From assembly GCA_017403825.1 (NCBI GenBank), contig JAFRDO010000067.1, forward strand, positions 1 through 64,000: a DNA stretch of 64,000 nt, written 5' to 3'. The stretch comes from Kiritimatiellia bacterium (GTDB lineage Bacteria > Verrucomicrobiota > Kiritimatiellia > RFP12 > UBA1067). A model generated the notes under the pieces. The model was not told the origin of the DNA. It was given only the letters and a program-made list of their open reading frames with translations, and did no database searches. This document shows, piece by piece, positions 7,769-18,138 of the stretch (position 1 is the stretch's first letter; every line of letters begins with the position of its first letter). The position numbers and the translations under genes are program-made.

Positions 7769-10176
7769 TGTCTTTTCCTTTCCTCTCTCGCCGGACGAAA
7801 GATCATCCAGAGGCAGAAGAGATCGACAAGAATCGCCACGGCGGTCCAGAAGCCGAACCCGCCGCCTGCGAAGAGGACGCCGAGCCGGTAGGCGTTGAGC
7901 GAGATCACGTAGCCTACGAACAGCTGGAAGGCAACCGCGAACCAGCCCCACTTCTTTGCCCCCATCTCACGGAACGTCACCGCTACCGCCACCATGCACG
8001 GCGGCACGAACAGGTTGAAAAGCATGAAGGAAAGCGCCGCGAGCTTCGGGAACGCGCTAATGGAGGCGAAGAACGCCTGGATGTTCGCGCCCGTAGTCGC
8101 GCCGCCCATGTTCGCCGCGACAAGTCCGAGCGTGGCCGTCGCCTGCTCCTTCGCAATCTCAGCCGAGACGGACGCCGCCGCGCCCTGCCACGAGCCGAAG
8201 CCGAGCGGCGCGAAGAACCACGCAATCCAGCTTCCAAGGTCATGCAGGATCGACTTCTCGATTTCCTCGTCGCCGAGGAGGTTTAGCGACCAGTCGAAGT
8301 GCATAACGAACCAGAGGAACACGCAGGCCGGGAAGATGATGAGGCCGGCCTTGAGGATGTACCCCTTTAGCCTGTTCCACGTGTGGTGCCAGACGCCGGA
8401 CACCGTCGGCATGTGGTAGGCCGGAAGCTCCAGCACGAACGATGACGCCTCGCCGGAGAAAAGCCGCGTCTTCTTGAGCGCCATGCCGCCGAAGATGATG
8501 ATAGCGATGCCTACGACGTCCATAAGCGCGGCAACATACCACTGCTCGCGGAAGAAGAGCGCCGCGAACATAGCGATGATGACAGTCTTCGCGCCGCAGG
8601 GAACGAACGTCGCAAGGATAACCGTCATGCGACGCGCGCGCTCGTTCTCGATCGTTCGCGCGGCCATCACCGCCGGGACTCCGCACCCCTTGCCGATGAG
8701 CATCGGTATGAACGACTTGCCGGAGAGCCCGAACTTGCGCAGCAGGCGGTCCATTATAAACGCGACCCGCGCCATATAGCCGCAGTCCTCGAGGAACGCA
8801 AGGAAGAGGAAGACGATGAAGATGACAGGCACGAACCCAAGCACCGTCGCGACGCCGCCCCATGCGCCGTCTACGACAAGGCTCTTCACAGTGTCGCTGA
8901 CGCCAGCCCTTTCAAGGGCACCCGTTATGAGCGCGCCTATTCCCGGCACCCACACGCCGTACTTCGACGGGTCAGGCTCCTCGGCTTCTTTCGCCGCCTT
9001 GTACGCCGCCTCGTCGATGTCCCATTCGTCGGCGACCTCACCTGTCTCCTCGTCCTCGATGGACGCCTTCTTCTCTCCTGCCTCCCAGGCCTTGACCGTC
9101 GCCTCCGCCTTGGCGAAATCCTCCTTAGCGGCGTCGTAGTCCTTGCCGTCAACCTCATGCGTGGTGAACGGGAGGTGCCAGCCGTCCGCAAGGAACTCGT
9201 CGTTCGCCCAGTCGGTGAGGACCGTCCCCGGGCCTTTCTCCGCGACGGCAAGCCACCACATGGCGCAGAGCGAAACGACGAATATAGGCAACGCAAGTAT
9301 GCGATGCGTGACGATCTTGTCGATCCTGTCCGAGAGAGTCGCCTTGCTGTGACGCTTCTCGTTCAGCGCAAGCGACCTGTTCATAAGGCTCTTGATGAAG
9401 TCGTACCGCTGGTTGGTGATTATGGACTCCGCGTCGTCGCCAAGCTCCTTCTCGCAGTCGCGGATATGCTCTTCAAGGTGCTTCATTTCGCCGACTCCGA
9501 TGCCGAGGTCCTTTATGACCTCGCGGTCTCGCTCGAATATCTTGATCGCGTACCAGCGGATGGAACGGGCGGGAACCTTGCCCTGTATCGACTCTTCGAT
9601 GTGGGCTATCGCGTGCTCCACAGAGCCGGAGAACACGTGAGGGACGTCGGGCAGCTTGTTCGGTCCCTTGTCCGCTGCAGATTTCTTCGCCAGCGCAACT
9701 GCCAACTCCGCGGCCTCCATGTCGCCCTCCTTCTTGAGAGCGGATATGCCGACCACCTCGCAGCGGAGCGCCTTTGCGATTTTCGCGAAGTCGATACTGT
9801 CGCCGTTCTTCTTGACGACGTCCATCATGTTGACCGCCATCACCATCGGCAGCCCCAGCTCGGCGAGCTGCGTCGAAAGGTACAGGTTACGCTCGATGTT
9901 GGTGCCGTCCACGATGTTCAGTATCGCGTCGGGCCTCTCCTCCACGAGGAACCGACGCGAGACCTTCTCCTCGATCGAGTAGGGCGAAAGCGAGTAGATG
10001 CCAGGAAGGTCCTGTATTACGACCTCCTTGTGCCCGTGAAGGATTCCGTCCTTCTTCTCCACCGTCACGCCGGGCCAGTTGCCGACGTACTGCTCCGACC
10101 CGGTGATCGCGTTGAAGAGCGTCGTCTTGCCGCTGTTCGGGTTGCCCGCTAGGGCGATCTTCATACTGTTAGCCAT
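7765..10176 (-). CDS. feoB: Ferrous iron transporter FeoB
   Basis: Inner-membrane Fe2+ transporter, 803 residues from the ATG at 10176, preceded by AAGGAGATTAGTC. The cytoplasmic G-domain has P-loop GNPNSGKTT (11-19), switch DLPG (56-59) and NMMD (116-119), followed by the helical regulatory domain. The membrane part contains the gate segments GCGVPAVMAART (about 497-508) and PCGAK (about 526-530), variants of the usual GCxVPxIMATRT and CSAR/CSAK motifs. Unusual is an acidic, Lys/Ala/Glu-rich insertion of about 75 residues (about 331-405) in the first extracytoplasmic loop. feoA lies 35 bp upstream, and the Cys-rich partner overlaps the stop. Confidence 0.96.
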   Translation of the reverse strand: MANSMKIALAGNPNSGKTTLFNAITGSEQYVGNWPGVTVEKKDGILHGHKEVVIQDLPGIYSLSPYSIEEKVSRRFLVEERPDAILNIVDGTNIERNLYLSTQLAELGLPMVMAVNMMDVVKKNGDSIDFAKIAKALRCEVVGISALKKEGDMEAAELAVALAKKSAADKGPNKLPDVPHVFSGSVEHAIAHIEESIQGKVPARSIRWYAIKIFERDREVIKDLGIGVGEMKHLEEHIRDCEKELGDDAESIITNQRYDFIKSLMNRSLALNEKRHSKATLSDRIDKIVTHRILALPIFVVSLCAMWWLAVAEKGPGTVLTDWANDEFLADGWHLPFTTHEVDGKDYDAAKEDFAKAEATVKAWEAGEKKASIEDEETGEVADEWDIDEAAYKAAKEAEEPDPSKYGVWVPGIGALITGALERAGVSDTVKSLVVDGAWGGVATVLGFVPVIFIVFLFLAFLEDCGYMARVAFIMDRLLRKFGLSGKSFIPMLIGKGCGVPAVMAARTIENERARRMTVILATFVPCGAKTVIIAMFAALFFREQWYVAALMDVVGIAIIIFGGMALKKTRLFSGEASSFVLELPAYHMPTVSGVWHHTWNRLKGYILKAGLIIFPACVFLWFVMHFDWSLNLLGDEEIEKSILHDLGSWIAWFFAPLGFGSWQGAAASVSAEIAKEQATATLGLVAANMGGATTGANIQAFFASISAFPKLAALSFMLFNLFVPPCMVAVAVTFREMGAKKWGWFAVAFQLFVGYVISLNAYRLGVLFAGGGFGFWTAVAILVDLFCLWMIFRPAREERKRQ

Positions 10177-10211
10177 GACTAATCTCCTTCTCAAAAAAAA
10201 GACGATGAGAC

Positions 10212-10430
10212 TCAGACGGCGTCAACCTCGACGTTCCCGGCCGTCGCGTCGTTGACGGCGATCCGGCTTTCGTGCACGGCGAGAATCATGTTGCCGTAGG
10301 ACGTCCCCACGACCCTCACGACCGTTCCCGCCACGAAGCCGAGAGCGCCGAGGTGGCGCTTCACGGCTTCGTCGCCGTTCACGCGGACGATTCGCGCCCG
10401 CTCCCCTTCCTTGACAGCTTCAAGCGTCAT
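10212..10430 (-). CDS. feoA: FeoA ferrous iron transport regulator
   Basis: A 72-residue SH3-like protein with the typical FeoA pattern: EGERARIVRVNGDEAVKRHLGALGFVAGT, a VVRVVGTSYGNMILAV core and an ISRI-like ending. It is thought to bind FeoB and modulate its GTPase or transport activity in the cytoplasm. It is first in the feo transcription unit and has AGAGGAG as ribosome site. Promoter and a candidate metal-responsive operator lie just upstream. Confidence 0.93.
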   Translation of the reverse strand: MTLEAVKEGERARIVRVNGDEAVKRHLGALGFVAGTVVRVVGTSYGNMILAVHESRIAVNDATAGNVEVDAV

Positions 10431-10441
10431 TGTTCAACTCC

Positions 10442-10494
10442 TCTAATTTCGTTAGACGAGGCAAAGTTTACCAAATCTAACCCGAGTCTGTCAA
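10442..10494 (-). promoter_or_regulatory. feoA promoter with DtxR-like palindrome
   Basis: On the minus strand a perfect -35 TTGACA (10494-10489) is followed after 18 bases by TAAACT as candidate -10. Between this and the feoA ribosome site is the palindrome TCTAA-CGAAA-TTAGA (10442-10456). A further upstream GTTAGA half-site forms an inverted pair with the TCTAAC arm. TTAGGTTAG-type inverted repeats are the operators of DtxR/IdeR/MntR regulators. An iron-responsive repressor binding downstream of the -10 box is a reasonable inference. Confidence 0.55.
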
Positions 10495-10520
10495 GGGGGC
10501 TTAGTGGAAAAGGCGGTGCG

Positions 10521-10952
10521 TCACTTCACAGTCTTGCTGCCGGTCACGCGTCCCATGGAATCGCGGTAGGTCGTCTTGCCGTAGCGGTCCGTGGTGGCGC
10601 TGCCCTGAACCCGCCCTTGCGCGTCGCGCCAGGTCGTCTTGCCGTAGCGGTCCGTGGTCATCGTGCCCTGGGTACGCCCCAAGGAATCACGATAGGTCGT
10701 CTTGCCGTAGCGGTCCGTAGTCATCGAGCCCTGGGTACGCCCCAAGGAATCGCGATAGGTCGTCTTGCCGTAACGGTCCGTGGTGGAACTGCCCTGAACC
10801 CGCCCCTGCGCGTCACGGTACGTGGTTTTACCGTACCTGTCCGTGGTCATGGTGCCCTGAACCCGCCCTTGCGCGTCGCGCCAGGTGGTCTTTGTGTCGG
10901 CCATGCACACGACCGACGCCAGGATGGCGAATATAACGATGTACTTCTTCAT
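10521..10952 (-). CDS. Secreted protein of 21-residue tandem repeats
   Basis: A 143-residue protein with a signal peptide ending near residue 18-20, followed by five complete and one shortened copy of a 21-residue unit, KTT(Y/W)RD-(A/S)(Q/L/M)GR(V/T)QG-(S/T)-x-TTDRYG. Copies are nearly identical in protein and DNA, so the array is young or homogenised. The unit is hydrophilic, lacks Cys and predicts short beta-turns, somewhat like RHS/YD repeats, but I cannot assign a family. It has an AAAGGAG ribosome site and stands between feoA and an AraC-type regulator gene. A surface or periplasmic binding role is a guess. Confidence 0.8.
   Translation of the reverse strand: MKKYIVIFAILASVVCMADTKTTWRDAQGRVQGTMTTDRYGKTTYRDAQGRVQGSSTTDRYGKTTYRDSLGRTQGSMTTDRYGKTTYRDSLGRTQGTMTTDRYGKTTWRDAQGRVQGSATTDRYGKTTYRDSMGRVTGSKTVK
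10530..10892 (-). repeat. 63-bp in-frame tandem repeat array
   Basis: Five full 63-bp units and one partial unit inside the secreted repeat gene. For example, GTCTTGCCGTAGCGGTCCG recurs on the plus strand at 63-bp spacing (first two at 10573 and 10636). Whole-codon period keeps frame on expansion or contraction. Confidence 0.9.
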
Positions 10953-11047
10953 TTGAGTCTCCTTTCCTTTGCATAAATCTAGGGAATCGTGCCGAATGAA
11001 TCTGACATATTTTCTTCATGCCGCCCGTAACCGTCGCAACAGCCGCC

Positions 11048-11968
11048 TTACCGCCAGTCGCGCCACGCCCGCGGAGTCTTCTTTGTCGCAAGCCGGAACT
11101 GCGTCGCGAAGTTCTGCGCCGACGAATATCCCAGCATTGCCGCAATCGTCGCGATGGTACGTCCTCCGCCCCTTGCCAGCTCCTTCTTCGCAAGCTCGAT
11201 CCGGCAGGCGTTGCGAAACGCAAGCGGCGGCAAGCCGGTCAGCCGCTTGAAGTTCGCGATGACGTTGCTGGGCGACATGGAACACTTCTCGACAAGGTCG
11301 CCGATGGTAAAAGATGCCACGGGATTGGCGCGGATATCCTCTATGACCTGCTCCACACGCCTGCTAGGAGGCGCAGGCTCGGAACCGGACGATGCGTCAA
11401 TCAGCGCGACGAGCAGTTCCATGACCGCGAGACGCAGCCTCATGGTGCGTTGCGGCGTTCCGTGCGGGAGAGTGTCATACGCGGCAAACAGCTTCTGGAA
11501 GGCGGTGCGGACGCGGTCCCCGCCATGAAAAAGCCGCTTGCCGACGTTAAGAAGAGATTTCGCAAGCCAACGCGCCTCCTTCTGCGGCAGCGACAGGAGA
11601 GGGAAGTTCTTTGCCGGAATGCGGAAGAACATCCAGTACATGAACATGCGCCTCGGGAACTGGCAGAGGACATGAGGCTCGTCCGGCCGCGACACGAACA
11701 CCATTCCGGGCCTGAACGGATATCTCTCGCCCATGCTTTCGAACGCAAGCTCGCCGCGCTGGCAGTAGGATATCTCTATGCACTCGTGATGAACGTGCTC
11801 GCCGTGAAAATTCATCATGCCCGACTTGCTCAGGCTGGTGCGCCCGAGCACCGGAACGCACCATATTCCATCTCTGGACAAGTCGAGAACACGCAATTCC
11901 GGCGTATCACAGTACCTGAACGGCAGTTCAAGAGGCCGTCTCGGATCGGTTTTTCTACCGCCGCCCAT
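11048..11968 (-). CDS. AraC-family transcriptional regulator
   Basis: A 306-residue cytoplasmic regulator. The N-terminal half resembles the AraC cupin sensor: HHECIEISYCQRGELAFE followed by YPFRPGMVFVSRPDEPH, the usual ligand-binding beta-barrel pattern. The C-terminal part, about 205-306, holds the double helix-turn-helix with SFTIGDLVEKCSMSPSNVIANFKRLTGLPP and TIATIAAMLGYSSAQNFATQFRLATKKTPRAWR, which match AraC recognition helices. Effector unknown; sugar sensing is typical of the family. It lies 95 bp upstream of the tandem repeat protein gene on the same strand. Confidence 0.9.
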   Translation of the reverse strand: MGGGRKTDPRRPLELPFRYCDTPELRVLDLSRDGIWCVPVLGRTSLSKSGMMNFHGEHVHHECIEISYCQRGELAFESMGERYPFRPGMVFVSRPDEPHVLCQFPRRMFMYWMFFRIPAKNFPLLSLPQKEARWLAKSLLNVGKRLFHGGDRVRTAFQKLFAAYDTLPHGTPQRTMRLRLAVMELLVALIDASSGSEPAPPSRRVEQVIEDIRANPVASFTIGDLVEKCSMSPSNVIANFKRLTGLPPLAFRNACRIELAKKELARGGGRTIATIAAMLGYSSAQNFATQFRLATKKTPRAWRDWR

Positions 11969-11992
11969 GATACGCCAGATGTTTCGGATCCG

Positions 11993-12694
11993 TCAGGGTC
12001 CGAATATGGCATCGACAATGCGCTCGGCTCTCGTCGGTGGCGGTGGAGGCGGAGGCGGCGGAACCACGACCGTCGGAGCGGGAGTTACGACCGTTGGAGC
12101 GGGAGTTACGACCGTTGGAACAGGCGTAACGACGGCACCAGGCTGGTAGAGGACAGCACCAGGCGGTAATACTACTACCTCCTGATAGGCAGGCGAATAG
12201 AACGGATAACCGTACGCGTCGTACCAGACGTCGTCAATCCAGACGCTGCGGTAGTGGGCGTGCGGACGCGGCCCGCGGTACCACCCGCGGAAGTCCGGCG
12301 GCGGCACATGGTAGCCGTTCGCAAAGCGCGGACCGCGCATCGCAGCCCTGCCACCCGCGCGTATGACGCGTGCCTGTGCACGATGCTGCTCGCGGATCAT
12401 ATGGGCCTGAGCCTTCTGCTGCTCATGAATCATATGGGCCTGAGCCTTCTGCTGATGTGCAGCAGCGTGCATCGCGGCTTTCTGATGCTGAGCATTGGCA
12501 TGCATTGCAGCCTTCTGGTGCTGCATGGACGCCCTTGCAGCCTGCTGCTGATACTTGGCAGCGGCCTGATGCTGGTGCATCGAAGCGCGCGCCGCGGCCT
12601 GCTGCTGCCTGGCAGCCGCCTTCGGCGGCATCGGAGGAGCCGCAAATGCGGCGAACGACGCACCGATTACTATCATTACAACCAGGTTTTTCAT
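11993..12694 (-). CDS. Secreted low-complexity Ala/Gln/His protein
   Basis: Taken from the ATG at 12694, which follows GGGAGG and begins a signal peptide (AAFAA near residue 19). Residues about 25-130 are a repeat of Ala, Gln, His and Met in heptad-like blocks (QQQAAARASMHQHQ, QKAAMHA and QKAQAHMI types), probably helical. A central aromatic/Pro segment (FRGWYRGPRPHAHYRSVW...YGYPFYSP) follows, then TPAPTVV repeats and a run of nine prolines. Similar proteins with a Tyr/Trp/Gly-rich core occur as cell-envelope proteins, but I cannot name a family. The gene starts 28 bp after the gyrB stop, on the same strand. Confidence 0.7.
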   Translation of the reverse strand: MKNLVVMIVIGASFAAFAAPPMPPKAAARQQQAAARASMHQHQAAAKYQQQAARASMQHQKAAMHANAQHQKAAMHAAAHQQKAQAHMIHEQQKAQAHMIREQHRAQARVIRAGGRAAMRGPRFANGYHVPPPDFRGWYRGPRPHAHYRSVWIDDVWYDAYGYPFYSPAYQEVVVLPPGAVLYQPGAVVTPVPTVVTPAPTVVTPAPTVVVPPPPPPPPPTRAERIVDAIFGP

Positions 12695-12722
12695 TCTGAA
12701 CCTCCCTTTCTTTTTTGGTATG

Positions 12723-14977
<2,255 letters not shown>

Positions 14978-14989
14978 ACTTTCGGCCTC

Positions 14990-15949
14990 TTATAGGCCGA
15001 CGGCGCGGCGGACGGCCTCCATCGTCGGCGCGGCGAACTCGTGCGCCTTGCGCGCCCCGTCGCGCAGTATGTCCTCAAGGGTCGACTCATCCTTCGCCAG
15101 GGCCTCGCGCTTCTCCCGAAACGGGTCGAACAGGCGGTGGTACGCCTCCAGCAGCGCCTTCTTCGCGTGACCGTAGCCGTAGTTGCCGGCGCGGAAGCTC
15201 GCCGCCATCGTCTCGACCTCTTCCTTCGTCGCAAACAGCTTGTAGAGCTCGTAGATCGAATTGCCCTCCGGCTCCTTCGGCTCCTCCATCGTCTTCGAAT
15301 CAGTGACTATTCCCATCACCTTCTTCTTGATGGCGCCGCTCGGCTCGAATAGCTCGATGGTGTTGTGGTAGCTCTTCGACATCTTCTGCCCGTCGGTGCC
15401 GGGAATCGTCGCCACCGAATCGGGAATGTAGGCGTCGGGCAGCTTGAGCAGCTCGCCGTATGCGTTGTTGAACTTCTGCGCCAGATCGCGCGTCACTTCC
15501 AGATGCTGCTTCTGGTCCTTCCCGACGGGCACGAGGTCAGCCTGCATGATCAGGATGTCGGCCGCCATAAGGACTGGATACGCGAAGAGGCCGTGCGTCG
15601 CATCGAAGCCGTGGGCCATCTTGTCCTTGTAGCTGTGACACCGCTCAAGGAGGCCCATAGGCGCGAGACATGACAGATACCACGCCAGCTCCTGCACCTC
15701 AGGCACGTCGCTCTGCCGGTACATGACGGTCTTCGCCGGGTCGAGTCCGCAGGCGAGGTAGTCGAGCGCCACGTCCTTCGTCGCCTCCCTGAGCGCCGCG
15801 CCGTCGCGCACCGTCGTCATCGCGTGGAAATTCGCGATGAACATGAAGTTCTGCCCCTTCTCCTGAAGGTCGAACATCGACTTCATCGCCCCGAAATAGT
15901 TGCCCCAGTGGAGCTTTCCGGACGGCTGTATTCCCGTAAGAATTCTCAT
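14990..15949 (-). CDS. trpS: Tryptophanyl-tRNA synthetase
   Basis: Class I aminoacyl-tRNA synthetase charging tRNA-Trp. The 319-residue length is usual for bacterial TrpS. The ATP-binding HIGH-equivalent is TGIQPSGKLHWGN (residues 5-17), and the KMSKS loop is at 189-193. GKDQKQHLEVTRDLAQKFN is the tryptophan-pocket region typical of the family. The ATG lies 6 bases after a TATAAT box, so the transcript is probably leaderless; no ribosome site is present. It is 24 bp from the upstream serine-hydrolase-like gene and 68 bp before gyrB. Confidence 0.96.
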   Translation of the reverse strand: MRILTGIQPSGKLHWGNYFGAMKSMFDLQEKGQNFMFIANFHAMTTVRDGAALREATKDVALDYLACGLDPAKTVMYRQSDVPEVQELAWYLSCLAPMGLLERCHSYKDKMAHGFDATHGLFAYPVLMAADILIMQADLVPVGKDQKQHLEVTRDLAQKFNNAYGELLKLPDAYIPDSVATIPGTDGQKMSKSYHNTIELFEPSGAIKKKVMGIVTDSKTMEEPKEPEGNSIYELYKLFATKEEVETMAASFRAGNYGYGHAKKALLEAYHRLFDPFREKREALAKDESTLEDILRDGARKAHEFAAPTMEAVRRAVGL

Positions 15950-15955
15950 GCCGCT

Positions 15956-15969
15956 ATTATACCAAAAAA
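15956..15969 (-). promoter_or_regulatory. trpS promoter, T6 plus extended -10, leaderless
   Basis: TTTTTTGGTATAAT on the minus strand, then AGCGGC and the trpS ATG. The preceding gene ends only 4 bases before the T tract. The identical 14-mer precedes gyrB. Confidence 0.6.
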
Positions 15970-15973
15970 CGGC

Positions 15974-16933
15974 CTAGTCTTGGGGCGGATTCGCAAGGCG
16001 CTCCATCATGTCCAAGCCGTCTCCGAGCGGACTGCCGACGACATTCCGCAGCAGCAGCGCCGCATGGCGGTCCTTAGTATCGAATCCGACGAACGCCCCG
16101 CAGGGGCCTCCCTCGTCAGTCCGGCACAGGACGCGCCGTCCGCATGGAAGTTCCCGCTCGTCAAGCAGCTGGCGCATCCTGACCAGGTGCGGCAGCACCA
16201 CGTAGCAGACGCGAAGGACGTCGTATGCGCTCGTGAACAGTCCCCCGACGCACCTGGTGGCGTCGTCCATGCGAAGAACGTCAGGACCGGGAAGGAAAAG
16301 AAGCCACGGCAGCAGCGCGGTTCGCGGCTCAGCCAGCCGCGTCACCATGCCTGGCGGCGGTGCGAACGACGTGTCGCGCAGCCCATATGGCTCCACGAGA
16401 TAGGCCTGGCACAGGTCCTCAAGCGAGCGCCCCGTCACGTCTGACACCGCCATCAGCAGAAGCGCATAGCCGACCTCGGAGCGTCCGGGCGGATTCCGCC
16501 GCAGCGCAACGCGCACACGGACGTCCCAGAGGCTCCGCACGAACTCGCGCCGCGACTCGAACTTGGACGGAACGCCAAACCCCGCACCGCGGAACGCGCA
16601 CACCGATAACAGGTCCGCAAGACACCACGGATCGCGTAGCGTACGCGGCAGGCCCGTCGCGCCGTCATGCAGCTGACGCAGGGTGATGTTCTCGAACTCG
16701 GGAGGAAGGCTGTCCTTAAGGCAGGCAGTGACCGGACGGTCGAAGTTGACCGCCTTGGAGTCCTCCAGCCGCCACAGCACCGGCTCCATCATAATCTGGG
16801 TGAGCGCGCCGACGCGGAATATCCGATGGTCGCCGGACCCGTCCACGTCGGCGACCTCGACGGAATCGCTGCGGACGCCGACGCATCCGCAGCAAAGCGC
16901 GAGCATTATGCAGCTAACAGCATTGAGCCTCAT
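15974..16933 (-). CDS. Serine beta-lactamase-fold protein lacking catalytic residues
   Basis: A 319-residue exported protein starting at the ATG at 16933, 8 bases after a TATACT box. A hydrophobic, Cys-rich signal (LALCCGC) suggests a lipoprotein. The body follows class C beta-lactamase/penicillin-binding serine hydrolases: FRVGALTQIM (39-48), NITLRQLHDGATGLPR (82-97), RSEVGYALLLMAVSDVTGRSLEDL and VEPYGLRDTSF. The catalytic SxxK is replaced by ALTQ (Ala43, Gln46) and the YxN motif by RSE (151-153). It should therefore be inactive as an acyl-serine hydrolase, and may be a binding or regulatory pseudoenzyme. Length and fold motifs are otherwise intact. Confidence 0.8.
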   Translation of the reverse strand: MRLNAVSCIMLALCCGCVGVRSDSVEVADVDGSGDHRIFRVGALTQIMMEPVLWRLEDSKAVNFDRPVTACLKDSLPPEFENITLRQLHDGATGLPRTLRDPWCLADLLSVCAFRGAGFGVPSKFESRREFVRSLWDVRVRVALRRNPPGRSEVGYALLLMAVSDVTGRSLEDLCQAYLVEPYGLRDTSFAPPPGMVTRLAEPRTALLPWLLFLPGPDVLRMDDATRCVGGLFTSAYDVLRVCYVVLPHLVRMRQLLDERELPCGRRVLCRTDEGGPCGAFVGFDTKDRHAALLLRNVVGSPLGDGLDMMERLANPPQD

Positions 16934-16941
16934 CGCCGCAT

Positions 16942-16947
16942 AGTATA
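16942..16947 (-). promoter_or_regulatory. -10 box TATACT, leaderless
   Basis: TATACT on the minus strand ends 8 bases before the ATG at 16933. Nothing resembling a ribosome site is present in that interval. Confidence 0.5.
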
Positions 16948-16953
16948 TCAAAA

Positions 16954-18138
16954 TCAGAACTCCCTTATCGCCTTGCAGACGGACGGGGAGTAGTTGTTGA
17001 AATCAACGACCTCCATCGTGATGCCGTCGCCGCCCGCGTCCCGCGCAAGCTCAAGGAGGCGCTGCACGGCCGCTTCGTTCGAGATACCCAACTGCTTGGC
17101 GTACTCGCTATAACCCGGACGGTTCGTGAAGTTGTAGGACATTATCGGGAAATAGACCTTGCCGCGTCCGATGCCGCGCACCTCACGTACGACATCACCA
17201 TAGATGCGCGCCGTCGAACCCCACGGATCGTTCCAGTCAGGGGCAATGCACGCCACGGCAACAGAGTCGATTACGCCCGTGCGCAACAGCTTGCGCCAAT
17301 CGACTGCGCGATAGATGTAATCGTAATCCTCCTTCGCGCCGAAACGTTCGACTGCCATCACCAGCTCCGTGCGACGTCCCGTTCGAGCTATGCGCTCCCG
17401 TATGCGCGCAATATAGCGATAGACATACTTCTCTACCAACGCAATCCAGCGCGGGTCGCGCCAGTTTGCCGGCGGCTCACAGTCGTAAAGCCTCCGCCAT
17501 TCGTTCTCCATCGGGATTACAAACTCCAGATTTGGCCCCCATCCGCCCGCACGGCAAAGATCGATGTAGATCATCGCAGGCTTCATCGCCAACAGTTCGT
17601 CCACAAGCCGCAGCTTGTGCGCCAGCACCTCGTCGTAGGCAAGCGAACAACGTCCCGGCCACGGCGCACCGCCGTGCGCACAGCACCAGAACTGCGGATG
17701 CTCCAGGTTCCACGGCGACAGCGTCCAGCTTTCCCCGTGATTCTCCTCGGTCGTCATGTGGATGCCGAACGTGACGCCACGCCTCGCACACTCGTCCGCC
17801 GCCACCTGAATGAGGTTCGTGCCGCAGTCGTCGAAGCGTACCCAACCGCGAATCGGCTCACTCAGCGGAATGCGCCGCTTGTCTAGCGGCGGTTCCTTAA
17901 GCGGCAACGCCTCCTCGGCGCTAGGATAGCGCGGGATCGCGCCAGACTGGTTGCGCCAGAGAATCGTCGTCGCGCCCGTCTTCAACACGTTGTCGAGAAT
18001 CCTGACCGACCCTTCCGCCGTCTCAGTTTCGAGAAAACCAGGGTAGTCGAAGCTATCGATATAGGCGATCTTCTCGAACGCACCGCACGCCGCCGCGCCA
18101 AACATCACGCCAAGCAGAGCAAAATACTTCGCGTTCAT
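16954..18138 (-). CDS. Secreted TIM-barrel-like protein, possible glycosidase
   Basis: 394 residues from the ATG at 18138, which shares one base with the upstream stop (TGATG). Signal peptide to about residue 20. Motifs such as RGVTFGIHMTTEENHGESW, KPAMIYIDLCRAGGWGPNLEF, RRTELVMAVERFG and DGITMEVVDFNNYSP look like successive strands of a (beta/alpha)8 barrel with acidic residues at strand ends. I cannot place it in a numbered glycoside hydrolase family. Being coupled to a propeller/LamG-like protein and near two other barrel proteins, it probably acts on glycans in the periplasm or at the surface. Confidence 0.65.
   Translation of the reverse strand: MNAKYFALLGVMFGAAACGAFEKIAYIDSFDYPGFLETETAEGSVRILDNVLKTGATTILWRNQSGAIPRYPSAEEALPLKEPPLDKRRIPLSEPIRGWVRFDDCGTNLIQVAADECARRGVTFGIHMTTEENHGESWTLSPWNLEHPQFWCCAHGGAPWPGRCSLAYDEVLAHKLRLVDELLAMKPAMIYIDLCRAGGWGPNLEFVIPMENEWRRLYDCEPPANWRDPRWIALVEKYVYRYIARIRERIARTGRRTELVMAVERFGAKEDYDYIYRAVDWRKLLRTGVIDSVAVACIAPDWNDPWGSTARIYGDVVREVRGIGRGKVYFPIMSYNFTNRPGYSEYAKQLGISNEAAVQRLLELARDAGGDGITMEVVDFNNYSPSVCKAIREF

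Noticed and set aside
10530-10892. CRISPR or minisatellite outside genes
   Set aside because: Period is exactly 21 codons inside an intact secreted-protein frame, so it is a protein repeat.
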